DNA of 64,000 nucleotides from Stygiobacter sp. RIFOXYC2_FULL_38_25 (GCA_001803165.1 MHAZ01000019.1:124001-188000), one strand, 5' to 3'; counted from the stretch's first letter, positions 38,693 through 47,645 are shown. A program made the numbers and translations. Notes: a model not told the origin generated them from the sequence alone.

Positions 38693-39100
38693 ATGAAATA
38701 TTTGTTAAAAGTTAACCAGAAAGCACCAACAATGTATCAACTATTAAATAAGGCAGTCAACATAAAGGATATTGCAGATTACTTTTCTTACAAAAAAGAT
38801 ATAAATGGATACATAACTGTAATGTTCGAAAATCAAAAGTTCAAGATAATGTTAAATGATAAATACAATAACTATTATTTTGCGCTTACTGGTAAGGAAG
38901 GTAGTGATTTTGTTGATTTATTTAGAAGAGGTTCAAAAGAAAAGTTCAATACATCGTACACTATTCTTGAAGCTAGGAAAAGAATAAAGGATTTATTAAT
39001 TAAGGGGAAAATAAAAAACGAAAATGAAATAGCAGTAAGCATGCTAGAAAATGGATTCTATCGACAAGAGGACAAGAAGAGATTAAACAAACTTTATTGA
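38693..39100 (+). CDS. Hypothetical protein, paralogue 2 (135 aa)
   Basis: Related to the preceding gene product over most of its length (YQLLNKAVNIKDIADYF, YITVMFENQKFKIML, SDFVDLFRRGSKE). AAGGAG lies 7 nt before ATG 38693. The spacing of 83 bp from paralogue 1 suggests co-transcription. A perfect hairpin follows 32 bp after the stop. Family unknown. Confidence 0.65.
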   Translation: MKYLLKVNQKAPTMYQLLNKAVNIKDIADYFSYKKDINGYITVMFENQKFKIMLNDKYNNYYFALTGKEGSDFVDLFRRGSKEKFNTSYTILEARKRIKDLLIKGKIKNENEIAVSMLENGFYRQEDKKRLNKLY

Positions 39101-39131
39101 AGAAGAAATGTATTGCCTTTCTAATTCCTTT

Positions 39132-39153
39132 GGGCAAGGATAACACCTTGCCC
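39132..39153 (+). terminator. Hairpin at the left edge of the cassette array
   Basis: A perfect 8-bp stem GGGCAAGG/CCTTGCCC with the loop ATAACA follows paralogue 2. Only a short T run comes after (GGCTGTTTATAATG), so termination is possible but not strong. The loop contains the last GTTAT (complement) of the array, so the hairpin may instead belong to the terminal attC. Confidence 0.45.
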
Positions 39154-39221
39154 GGCTGTTTATAATGTTGCACAACTTTAAATGCGAAAACGGCGTCCGG
39201 TTGAGTTGCTTGTTAGTTGCC
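39138..39221 (-). other. attC-1 (3' end of cassette 1; degenerate far half)
   Basis: On the minus strand the R'' box GGCAACTAAC overlaps the stop of the RNase H-like gene. It is followed by AAGCAACTCAACCGG, the L''-like stretch shared with the other sites. GGCAACTAAC is the exact complement of the 5' junction GTTAGTTGCC of the same cassette at 40071-40080. The left half lacks the conserved CGGCAACGCCGTTATG, so the array boundary has been altered. Confidence 0.7.
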
Positions 39222-40052
39222 GTCTTCAATTTTTATATTTTTAAATTCTTTTACTGTCCGATATATTTGAATGTGATGAGTAAAAACTTTTTTTATCTTC
39301 ACTATGTACTCATGTCTTCGTTGCAATTTGGATGCTAGTTTATCATCCGAATAAATATTTATCTTTTTGCCAAAATTTGTTGCCTCGCAAATCTCAGAAG
39401 ATATTCCCCATTGTTTGTTTAACGGAGTTTTTAGGAATACATGAATATGGATTTCTTCCTTTTCTTTTAATGACTTATAATTTATCTCAGACCCATCATA
39501 TTTCCTTTTCCCAACTTTAAGACCCTTAATTGCAATACTATCATCAGAGATAGAAAATTGCTTGCCAGCTTTGGCTAATTTATCTGCAACTTTATTTTGC
39601 TTTCTAGGCATATATTCAATGAATACTTTACTACGTGCTAGATCGGCAAGTTTTTTTCTTTTTTTATCTAGCTTATCTAAAAGGTCATGATTTTTTATTT
39701 CTTTACCTTCATGGTTACACCATTTATTTTTTCTCCACTCTTGAATTTTAAATGGGCTAGTTCCATCCTTATCATTTAGTCTGAATCTGTCAGTAACGAA
39801 TATGATTGTGTTAATGTTAGAAAGTTTTTCTCTGTCTTTTTCATAAAGACTAATGACATACTCCATTCCAGAAATCAATGCTTCAAGTTCAAGTCTCTCT
39901 ATATTTGCGCCTTCATATCTACCATGTGACTCTTTGATATTTTCCAACTCAACAGAATCTGGGAATATAATTTCAAAGCCAATTCCACCAGTATTCTTGG
40001 CATCATAATTCATTGAACCATCACATTTAATATATAAAGCATGTGGATTCAT
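39213..40052 (-). CDS. Cassette 1: RNase H-fold protein with C-terminal extension
   Basis: This 279-aa protein has an RNase HI-type domain at residues 1-165. All four acidic positions are visible: D11 in YIKCDGSM, E55 in IERLELEALISG, D88 in FVTDRF and D157 in KQNKVADKLAKAG. That predicts metal-dependent cleavage of the RNA strand of RNA-DNA hybrids. The last 110 residues (EEIHIHVFLKTPLNKQWGIS, HEYIVKIKKVF) form an unrecognised beta-rich domain. It is an integron gene cassette, with its stop inside the R'' box. A ribosome site AAGG lies before ATG. It could remove R-loops, replication primers or reverse-transcription intermediates; a defence role is inference. Confidence 0.75.
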   Translation of the reverse strand: MNPHALYIKCDGSMNYDAKNTGGIGFEIIFPDSVELENIKESHGRYEGANIERLELEALISGMEYVISLYEKDREKLSNINTIIFVTDRFRLNDKDGTSPFKIQEWRKNKWCNHEGKEIKNHDLLDKLDKKRKKLADLARSKVFIEYMPRKQNKVADKLAKAGKQFSISDDSIAIKGLKVGKRKYDGSEINYKSLKEKEEIHIHVFLKTPLNKQWGISSEICEATNFGKKINIYSDDKLASKLQRRHEYIVKIKKVFTHHIQIYRTVKEFKNIKIEDGN

Positions 40053-40071
40053 TAATCCAACCTTACTTTAG

Positions 40072-40262
40072 GCAACTAACGGCGTGGTGGCTAAGGCGCA
40101 GCCCAGAACAACACAGCCGAATTTATTAAACAAATTTTGTATACTTCAAAACTTACATATATTGATACTGCTAAACAGCAAAGCCAATATGGTAGAACGA
40201 ACTTTTATAAATTCACAAATGCCGAAAGCGAAAACGCTGCCGCCTTGAGCAACTTGTTATGT
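40072..40262 (-). other. attC-2
   Basis: Minus strand: CATAACAAGTTGCTCAAGGCGG at one end and GGGCTGCGCCTTAGCCACCACGCCGTTAG at the other. AAGGCG pairs with CGCCTT as L''/L'. The 12-nt R'' region GGTGTACATAAC is the complement of the cassette-2 5' junction at 44024-44035. Confidence 0.85.
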
Positions 40263-40268
40263 ACACCT

Positions 40269-43200
40269 CTAAAATTTATCGAGAAATCTTCTTCTTTTTT
40301 CTCCTTCTGCATAGTTCAATGCGGCTTCAATTTCATCGTTGATATATTTTTTTATCGGGATTAATTTAATACCTAAATCCAATCTATTGGTAATATCCAA
40401 TATCCTCCGCCAATTTAAAGCCATCCTATCACCAAGACTTTCGTTTCCAGTTGTTGAACCTCCATTACCAATCCACCATATCTTGGAATAAATATTAACA
40501 TCTTGTGTTAATTTCAAAAAATGTATATAGGCTTCTTCAAAGAAATCACTTTTTGTGTGTCTCAAAATGTCAACAATCATATTCATCCTAATCAAATCAT
40601 TATAATTGGCATTTATGTAATCTATTATAAATTCATTGCTTTTTTTTATGTTCTCTTCTTTTTTTATTCCAGAGAAAAAAGAATTACAAAAATGATCTAA
40701 TATGCCCATATAAATCTCTTTAGCTGCAATAAAATCAAACACCTTAAATAGTACATCTTGTATATCCTCAACTAGCCAAACTACAGAAAAACTTTTATGC
40801 TCATAAGAACGGTGACGATCTTTTTGTGCATATAAATATTCAATGTATTCCAAAAGGAAATTTTTATCTATTCTAAGTATAGATAGTAATTCACTACCAC
40901 CATAATCATAATGTGAATCAAACCTTTCTTGTTGAATATATGCTTCCTTCACTGTTTCGAAATCATTTTTCAAATATTCACTATGCTTACTAAAAAAGTT
41001 GTGTGTTATTCTAATGGATAAATTCTCACTCTTTCTTTTGCTAACAATTATTTTGAGAATTTTAGTGAATAAATTAGCATCACACTTTAAGTATTTTAAC
41101 AAGTCAGTGAAGTGAATGAATATATGATCATTAATGTCGTTAACTGCTGATACAAGGTTTTTACATTGCGTTTCATCAACCAAATTATCATCCAAATAGA
41201 AAAAGTACTGCAACTTCCAGGTTGCTGATTGATTGTAATCTTTGCTTGAGATAGCAGTCCATATTGATTGAGCTGTATTTTTACTAACTAATAATTTTTG
41301 AAAAGGCAAGTGGGGTACGTATTGGATATCATTATTGTGATTAATTATATATTTAAGAAATTCGATGCCTAATTCATAATTTCTCTTAAAATTTTCATCT
41401 ATTACATAATCAAATGAATTTTTTATACTGTAGGTATTCTTCTCCCAGTTTAATAAATAATTATAATGTTGATAAAATTCAGCAAACGAATCCAAAGAAT
41501 CAAAAACGAAGTATTCGCGAACTTCACTCTCTTTTAATTTCTCATATTCTGCATAATCTTCAAATTCATAAGATTCTTTGTCTCTAAGACGGTCCCAATC
41601 AATTTTTAAGTAAACAAGATATAATTCGTTTAAATATGTACTTTTAAGAATATCAAATGTCTCATCTTGAATATCATTTTCAATGAACCACCGTATTTGT
41701 GATTGCACATAATGACAATGTTGAAAATTAGAATTTGTTAAGTGATTTTTAATTATTTTCAAAACATATATTACATCAAATTCCATCACCTCTTTTACAA
41801 CATCTGGGGTGCGTTGAGAATATTCATTTAGTAGTTGAGTATATGCCTTAACATTATTGTCAAAATCTTTATCTATTTTATCCCATATTTTTTCACGAAG
41901 TATTTTAGTAAGATTATTTAATGGGAAAGGATAATCGTACCAATAGAAAGAATAATTTCTTCCGCCTTTAGTATGATGATATTTATATTGGAGAAAAGAA
42001 GTAGCTATGGCTGGGAAAGTAATTTCGTAAATACTCTCAGATCTATCACTTTTTTCTAATAATAGATTTATCAAAATCTCTTGTCTCTTATATCCCATCC
42101 TTTGATCGTCGGTATCGAACAGCAAATGCTCCCTAATGGTATATATTAATTCGGGAAGTGTTTCGGGTAGTTTTCTTGCATACTCGTAAGCAAGTTCTAA
42201 TGCGTCTTTTAACTTGACAGGGTAATTAAAAAAATTACCGAGTAGTTCTATTATTTTGTTACGATTATATGAAAACTGATTTGTTTCATATTCTGTATAA
42301 TATTTTGTTGCGATGGGTTCGGGAATTGTATTTATATGATTATAAATAAATTCAATAGTTTCTTCCTCTAAATAAAACCAAAATGTAGATAATAGGTTGA
42401 ATGCTTTCTCATCGATAGTTATTACACTTTGCCAATAATTTAATAAAATTGGCTTCACTTTTTCGATTACATTATGATATCCAAAAGTATTATTTGCTGG
42501 TATTATTGTATCTCGAAATCGTTCTATATTAGAATCATAGTAGTATTCTAGAAGAACACTAAAAGAAAGAGTTCCATCCTTGATAAATGACTTATAGAAA
42601 AAATATGTGGATAAATTTTGTTCAGATATTTTCGCATACTCAAATTGTAGTTCTACTAATTCTAACTTATTCAATATATCAATAGATTCGATAAAGTCAT
42701 CATAAGCTAGATCAAACTTACTTAATAAAGAAGCGCATCTTGTTTTATCTTTGTATGGTATGGTATAAAAAAATGCAATTAAGCCTAGTGATTTTAAATT
42801 CACTGATTTTGTTAAATCTATGTTGTCAGTTACGAACCTAGCAAAGTATTGTTCAAATAATTCTGAGACATCAGATAATGCGCACAAATTTTGTTCTTGT
42901 ACAGCAAGTTTAGCCGCCATAATTGCTAAACGTGGATTTCCATCAGCTATTCTGACAATTTCTTTGTGATAATCAGGATTGTATATTTTGAATGATTCGC
43001 TTTTGATAATGTCAATTATCTGCTCATCAGTAAATTTATTGAGATGTAATTCTTCAGGTTTAAATTCAATACATCTATTGGCTATCTCATTTAGCGCATA
43101 GTCTCTTACAGTAATAATGATTTTTAAATTTCCTTTTCTGCTTGATTTGAAATATCCTATAATTTGATTAAAAGAATCAATCCTATTAGCATCATCTACG

Positions 43201-43994
43201 AAAAGTATATAATCACGTTTTGTGTCAAAGTGTTGATATAAATCTTCCAATAAAGAAGCGCTTTTAAATGAAACGCAATATGCAGTATAGTTGAGGTTTG
43301 TTAATAAAAATGAATTAATCCCTTCTAATGCTAATTTTGTTTTACCGACACCGGGCGAACCAGTAATAATAACGAAATTTGATGCGCTGATTGAATTTTG
43401 TAATTGTTTAAGTTCATTATCTCTGTGTACGAACTCGTTATCAAGAGGAGTCGCAACACTTTTAGCTGCTTTGTTGTATTCTTCAATGAATTGTGAAATT
43501 GATACAATTTGACCAGTATCAAGAGGCAAACCAAGGTATTGATTAGATAAATCGCGGTGATGATATAATAATTCTATGGAAAGCTCATCTAGTAGGTAGA
43601 GACGTAAAGAAATTCTTTTCCCTTTTAGTAAGTCTTTCAGTCCATCAACCTCTTGAACTGAAAGCTTAAAATTTGCACATAATATTATTTCTTCAATATC
43701 TTTTAAAGGGATTTTTGTTGTTTTATAATCCAAACATTTTTTTATATCATCTTCCAACTTGTTTTTATTTGAAATGTTTGTTGTATGTTCTACGAAAATA
43801 TATTTACCATTTGGCAATAATTTAAAAGCATCTGGTGTTCCTTTAATGGATTTTTGCTTGCCGGACTGGCTTCCAACACGTGAAAATGCGATGTAATTTT
43901 TATCACGCAACGCTAAAAAAGTATCGCATAATTCTTGGAAAACAGCTTCATTGATTTCAATTAAAGCATTCTCAACAGATTGTAATCTTTTCAT
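40269..43994 (-). CDS. Cassette 2: nuclease-STAND NTPase (nSTAND3/Avs-like)
   Basis: This 1241-aa protein has three parts. Residues 1-150 resemble a PD-(D/E)xK nuclease: SRVGSQSGKQKSIKGTPDAF with D55, then KYIFVEHTT with E69. Residues 185-480 form a STAND NTPase: FVHRDNELKQLQ, P-loop GSPGVGKT (212-219), Walker B YILFVDDANRID, and a winged-helix region. The remaining 760 residues are a long helical array without a recognised fold. Nuclease-NTPase-repeat is the plan of Avs and related STAND immune sensors, in which the C-terminus detects a phage protein and oligomerisation activates the nuclease. Phage defence is therefore the best guess. At about 3.95 kb it is a very large integron cassette. 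Confidence 0.78.
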   Translation of the reverse strand: MKRLQSVENALIEINEAVFQELCDTFLALRDKNYIAFSRVGSQSGKQKSIKGTPDAFKLLPNGKYIFVEHTTNISNKNKLEDDIKKCLDYKTTKIPLKDIEEIILCANFKLSVQEVDGLKDLLKGKRISLRLYLLDELSIELLYHHRDLSNQYLGLPLDTGQIVSISQFIEEYNKAAKSVATPLDNEFVHRDNELKQLQNSISASNFVIITGSPGVGKTKLALEGINSFLLTNLNYTAYCVSFKSASLLEDLYQHFDTKRDYILFVDDANRIDSFNQIIGYFKSSRKGNLKIIITVRDYALNEIANRCIEFKPEELHLNKFTDEQIIDIIKSESFKIYNPDYHKEIVRIADGNPRLAIMAAKLAVQEQNLCALSDVSELFEQYFARFVTDNIDLTKSVNLKSLGLIAFFYTIPYKDKTRCASLLSKFDLAYDDFIESIDILNKLELVELQFEYAKISEQNLSTYFFYKSFIKDGTLSFSVLLEYYYDSNIERFRDTIIPANNTFGYHNVIEKVKPILLNYWQSVITIDEKAFNLLSTFWFYLEEETIEFIYNHINTIPEPIATKYYTEYETNQFSYNRNKIIELLGNFFNYPVKLKDALELAYEYARKLPETLPELIYTIREHLLFDTDDQRMGYKRQEILINLLLEKSDRSESIYEITFPAIATSFLQYKYHHTKGGRNYSFYWYDYPFPLNNLTKILREKIWDKIDKDFDNNVKAYTQLLNEYSQRTPDVVKEVMEFDVIYVLKIIKNHLTNSNFQHCHYVQSQIRWFIENDIQDETFDILKSTYLNELYLVYLKIDWDRLRDKESYEFEDYAEYEKLKESEVREYFVFDSLDSFAEFYQHYNYLLNWEKNTYSIKNSFDYVIDENFKRNYELGIEFLKYIINHNNDIQYVPHLPFQKLLVSKNTAQSIWTAISSKDYNQSATWKLQYFFYLDDNLVDETQCKNLVSAVNDINDHIFIHFTDLLKYLKCDANLFTKILKIIVSKRKSENLSIRITHNFFSKHSEYLKNDFETVKEAYIQQERFDSHYDYGGSELLSILRIDKNFLLEYIEYLYAQKDRHRSYEHKSFSVVWLVEDIQDVLFKVFDFIAAKEIYMGILDHFCNSFFSGIKKEENIKKSNEFIIDYINANYNDLIRMNMIVDILRHTKSDFFEEAYIHFLKLTQDVNIYSKIWWIGNGGSTTGNESLGDRMALNWRRILDITNRLDLGIKLIPIKKYINDEIEAALNYAEGEKRRRFLDKF

Positions 43995-44027
43995 AATTTA
44001 AAATTCTCTTGCGTATTATTTTGGTGT

Positions 44028-44216
44028 ACATAACGGTGTTGTTTTTAAGCCGCCGCCCATAGCAGCAATGCAGTATTGAAAGCCAACGCCAATATTTATT
44101 TACTAATTTGTTTAGTTCACTACATTTAAAAAGCAATTTACATTTGCAACGCAACTCTAAAACTTGTTAAATGCCGCAACGTTTAAAGCAGTCGCTTTGA
44201 GTTGCGTGTTATGTGC
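44028..44216 (-). other. attC-3
   Basis: Minus strand: GCACATAACACGCAACTCAAAGCG at one end and GGGCGGCGGCTTAAAAACAACACCGTTATG at the other. AAAGC pairs with GCTT. The R'' box GCACATAAC is the complement of the cassette-3 5' junction GTTATGTGC at 44948-44956. Confidence 0.8.
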
Positions 44217-44225
44217 ATAATATTT

Positions 44226-44927
44226 CTATTGAACATCTTTTATAAGTTCGGGTATATAAGAATCAAAAAAAGTATCATCTACTACAATATTTTTTTTCTC
44301 CTTTAAGAGTTTCTTAACTTTATAATAATTACGAATACTACCTTTCAAAGCAACCTTTTTAAGATCGTTTTCTAAAGAAAGTAAAGTCTCCTTCATAATT
44401 TTCTCTTGTAATTTGTCTGTAATCAACTGCTTCTTATTATTCAAATCTGCCAGTTGAGTTGAGTCAATTATTGCTGAAATTGAATTAATATATTGATCTA
44501 TTATTGAAAGAATATGTTTAATTGAATGTTCCTTGTTTAATTCATATGCTAAAACGGGTGAGTAAAAACTTATTTCTTTTATCGTTTCATAAAACAATTG
44601 TTCAAATGATTCATTGTTTTTTGATAATTCTTTTTCAACGATTAGGTTTTTAAATACTTTTACAATCAAAACAAATGAAGCTGAATCTTTTTCGTCAAAT
44701 TTTACATCAGGATATTTCTTGCTAATATATCCTTTTAGTTGCTCTACAAAATTGGCAGGATCTACTTTTACTATCTTATTAATTTGCGACCATATTTCTA
44801 GTAGACTGAATAAGGATTGATTAAACACTTTTTTCCTCTCAGTCCTTCTTCGAAGTAAATATCCAGTTGAGCTGATTAAAGCACCAAGCAACGCTCCAAT
44901 TATTAAAACTGATAATTCAGAACCCAT
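44226..44927 (-). CDS. Cassette 3: membrane-anchored helical protein
   Basis: This 233-aa protein has one N-terminal membrane helix (residues about 5-25, LSVLIIGALLGALISSTGYLL) followed by RRRTERKK, so the rest is probably cytoplasmic. The remainder is helical with coiled-coil character (QLADLNNKKQLITDKLQEKI). No catalytic motif is visible and I do not recognise the family. As a single-gene cassette next to nuclease-type cassettes it may be a membrane effector or sensor, but nothing in the sequence proves this. Confidence 0.65.
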   Translation of the reverse strand: MGSELSVLIIGALLGALISSTGYLLRRRTERKKVFNQSLFSLLEIWSQINKIVKVDPANFVEQLKGYISKKYPDVKFDEKDSASFVLIVKVFKNLIVEKELSKNNESFEQLFYETIKEISFYSPVLAYELNKEHSIKHILSIIDQYINSISAIIDSTQLADLNNKKQLITDKLQEKIMKETLLSLENDLKKVALKGSIRNYYKVKKLLKEKKNIVVDDTFFDSYIPELIKDVQ

Positions 44928-44947
44928 AAAAACTCATTAAATAATTA

Positions 44948-45139
44948 GCACATAACGGCGTTGCCGCTAACCGGCAGCCCAGAACAGCGATGCCGAATAG
45001 AAGCAACTAACTTTTATTTATAAAAATGTTTCTTAGAACAAACTACTTTAAAGGGTAACTTAGTTTTGTAAACACAACTTTATAATTACACAACTGCCGC
45101 ACGGAAAAACGCTTTTCGTGTTGAGCGGCTGGTTATGCA
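44948..45139 (-). other. attC-4
   Basis: This is the best preserved site. Minus strand: TGCATAACCAGCCGCTCAACACG at one end and GGGCTGCCGGTTAGCGGCAACGCCGTTATG at the other. GCCGCT pairs with AGCGGC as the L box. The stop codon of cassette 4 lies inside its R'' (CATAAC). R'' CAATGCATAAC is the complement of the cassette-4 5' junction GTTATGCATTG. Confidence 0.9.
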
Positions 45140-45981
45140 TTGCTATATTTATTTAAATATTCTACCCGCTCTTCAGGCGTAATAAACGTTTTATAATCTC
45201 TTGAGTCACTGTAAATAAAATCATCAATTTTAACTATAGAGTTAATCCATTTTGCAATTCTAAAAGCATCATAACGAGTAATAAATATATCTTCAATATC
45301 ACCTTCATAAACTGGTGGTTTGAAAACAGCACTCTTGTTTTTATTGAGGTTCACAATAAAATAAGCATCACGAAAATAATCGACATTGTAATAACTATTA
45401 TTTTTATAACTGGGTATCTTTCCAATCATTAATTCGTAATTTGTATCATATTTACCATCCACTCCTAGTTCAATATTAATAAGTTTGCCAATCGAATGAC
45501 CTAAGGTGGTATTATCAACAACAAGCCCACTATAATATTTTAGATAAATATTAAAATTGCTTTCTTGCTTTAGCAATTCTGCTATATCATCCCAAAAGCA
45601 AATCTCAATAGTAAATCTGTAATCGTTACTGTGATTGAGTAATCTTATAACTTCTTGCAATTTCGAATCCCTATCCAATGTAGTGCAAATTATAATGCGA
45701 ACGAGGGATGGGTTAAAATTGATAGCTTTATTCAACTCGACAGTTATTTCGTTTTTAGAAAGAGAAGTGTCTTTATTTCTCAACTTACATTGAATACCAA
45801 ACCATTGTTTGGTTTGGTTATTACGCCCAAAAACATCAACTCCATCTTGGTTTTGACCACTACGTCCATTTAGATTCACAGAATCATTGCGAGTATCATT
45901 TTTCCAAAGATCATAACACAACTGCTCAAATATATTTGATTCAGATACTTTTGGAATGACTAATGTTCTTAAATCTCTCAT
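45133..45981 (-). CDS. Cassette 4: PD-(D/E)xK nuclease-domain protein
   Basis: In this 282-aa protein residues 15-100 fit a restriction-endonuclease-like fold. FEQLCYDLW gives the first helix, GRSGQNQDGVDVFG holds the catalytic aspartate (D49), and WFGIQCKLRNK supplies Q64-x-K66. This Mrr/Cap4-like domain is often the N-terminal effector of defence NTPases. Here it is fused only to a 180-residue C-terminal part (YNVDYFRDAYFIVNLNK) that I do not recognise. It may be a stand-alone nuclease or an effector lacking its sensor. It is a single-gene cassette with the stop in the R'' box. Confidence 0.75.
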   Translation of the reverse strand: MRDLRTLVIPKVSESNIFEQLCYDLWKNDTRNDSVNLNGRSGQNQDGVDVFGRNNQTKQWFGIQCKLRNKDTSLSKNEITVELNKAINFNPSLVRIIICTTLDRDSKLQEVIRLLNHSNDYRFTIEICFWDDIAELLKQESNFNIYLKYYSGLVVDNTTLGHSIGKLINIELGVDGKYDTNYELMIGKIPSYKNNSYYNVDYFRDAYFIVNLNKNKSAVFKPPVYEGDIEDIFITRYDAFRIAKWINSIVKIDDFIYSDSRDYKTFITPEERVEYLNKYSNA

Positions 45982-45992
45982 AAATATCTCAA

Positions 45993-46220
45993 TGCATAAC
46001 GGCGTTGCCGATAAGCGGCGCCCCAGAACAGGAATGCCACTTAAAAAACAATTGCCGATGATTTAGTAAACTGTGCTTAACTTACATCGTAAGCGCAGTT
46101 TGCAACAATGTTATTTAATAGAACTACCTTAAACAATTTAGCCGATACGGAACGACTAACCCTAAAATTTATATAATGCCAAATGCGAATACGGTGTCCG
46201 CTTGATTGGCTTGTTATGCA
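45993..46220 (-). other. attC-5
   Basis: Minus strand: TGCATAACAAGCCAATCAAGCGGACACCG at one end and GGGGCGCCGCTTATCGGCAACGCCGTTATGC at the other. AAGCGG pairs with CCGCTT. R'' TTAATGCATAAC is the complement of the cassette-5 5' junction GTTATGCATTAA at 47655-47666. At 228 bp it is the longest of the five. Confidence 0.88.
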
Positions 46221-47645
46221 TTAATTTATCTTATTAAATATTTCTTCTGCTTTATAAACCGTGTCATCCAATATTATATCTTTATATTCAAGCGGTTTTC
46301 TAAGTATTAGTCCTTCAATGGAAGTGCAACGGCTTAATGCTACATAAGTTTGCCCGTGTGCGAAGGCGCCATTACCCATATCAACAATGACTTTTGAAAA
46401 TGTCTGACCTTGACTTTTATGGATAGTTAATGCCCAAGCTAATCTTAGTGGGTATTGCTCAAAGGAACCAATTATTCGTTCTTCAATCTTATTTTTTTCT
46501 CTGTCAAAATAATATTCAATATTTTCCCAAAGCTCTCTTTTGACTTCACAAGTATGACCTTCAATATTTACAAAGATTTGGGAAGATGAAAGATTACTTA
46601 TTTTACATATTGTTCCATTAACCCATCTTTTATCTTTATCATTTTTTATAAGTATTACTTGAGCTCCAACTTTTAACTTTAATTCTTCTTCTGTTGGATA
46701 GGCATTGACTTCGAATTTACCTTCTTTATGAGCATAATACATTAATGCTTGAGAGTTAATTCTTTCCAAGTATTCTTGATTAATTTCATTTGCAACTGCA
46801 TTTGTTGGTGTAAGGGTTACATATGAATTTCTATCATATTCACCATTTGGTTTTACACGTTGGTTAAATTTCGTCAAAGATATTCCATTAATTTTCTTTT
46901 CTCTAATTTGATTAAGAAATCCGATAAATTCATTATCTGTCTGTCTATAGATTTTATTCAACTCAAGCATATGGATGTTAATTTTATTAAATACTTTTGC
47001 ACTAAAAAAATATGGACTACCATAATGTTCTGCAAAGTATTCCTTAAGTTCTTGGTCTTTAACTATTGGGGGTAACTGAAATAAATCCCCGATAAAGACC
47101 ATTTGAACACCTCCAAAAGGTAAATTGTTATTGCGATTTAGTTGTAGTGATAAATCAATGCCATCCATTAAGTCAGCGCGAACCATAGAGACTTCATCTA
47201 TTACTACGATATCAAGTTTCTTGACAACTTCTTTGTCACGCAATGGTCTAATTTTATTCGCTTCGATGAATGTTGGTGGGAATTTAAAAAACGAATGAAT
47301 GGTTTGACCATCAACATTAATTGCAGCTAAACCAGTTGGGGCAAGAACAACAATATTCTTTTTGGTAGTTGCACGAAAATACTTAAGCAATGTTGATTTT
47401 CCAGTTCCGGCTTTACCAGTAATAAATATACTTTTACCATCGCCATCAATGATAGATAACGCCAATTTAAAATCATCATTTATTTCAATTCCGGTAATAT
47501 CATACGATTTAATTCTTGTTTTCCAAGAAGGCTGAATTCTTGGTGCTGTCCGAACATAACCAGAAGAATATGTATTAACTCTTTTAGCTGGTTTAAAAAT
47601 CAAATACAGCACGATAATTCCGATTATAACATATACAAGAGTCAT
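46221..47645 (-). CDS. Cassette 5: membrane-anchored Pif1/RecD-like helicase
   Basis: This 474-aa SF1B helicase has Walker A GKAGTGKS at 77-84, Walker B IVVIDEVSM, the GGVQMVFIGDLFQLPP motif and the C-terminal WALTIHKSQGQTFSKVIVDMG and YVALSRC motifs. This is the full Pif1/RecD2 set. An N-terminal hydrophobic helix (LVYVIIGIIVLYLIF) is unusual for a helicase and suggests membrane tethering. As the first cassette after the recipient site it would be nearest any array promoter. It would unwind 5'-tailed DNA at the membrane; a role in blocking incoming DNA is speculation. Confidence 0.85.
   Translation of the reverse strand: MTLVYVIIGIIVLYLIFKPAKRVNTYSSGYVRTAPRIQPSWKTRIKSYDITGIEINDDFKLALSIIDGDGKSIFITGKAGTGKSTLLKYFRATTKKNIVVLAPTGLAAINVDGQTIHSFFKFPPTFIEANKIRPLRDKEVVKKLDIVVIDEVSMVRADLMDGIDLSLQLNRNNNLPFGGVQMVFIGDLFQLPPIVKDQELKEYFAEHYGSPYFFSAKVFNKINIHMLELNKIYRQTDNEFIGFLNQIREKKINGISLTKFNQRVKPNGEYDRNSYVTLTPTNAVANEINQEYLERINSQALMYYAHKEGKFEVNAYPTEEELKLKVGAQVILIKNDKDKRWVNGTICKISNLSSSQIFVNIEGHTCEVKRELWENIEYYFDREKNKIEERIIGSFEQYPLRLAWALTIHKSQGQTFSKVIVDMGNGAFAHGQTYVALSRCTSIEGLILRKPLEYKDIILDDTVYKAEEIFNKIN

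Noticed and set aside
39138-40072. Group II intron or retron because of the RNase H domain
   Set aside because: There is no reverse transcriptase gene or intron-type RNA around the RNase H gene, and the attC boundaries explain its position.
40137-40364. 75-aa plus-strand ORF across attC-2
   Set aside because: It lies over an attC site and the end of the STAND gene, opposite to the cassette direction, with no ribosome site.
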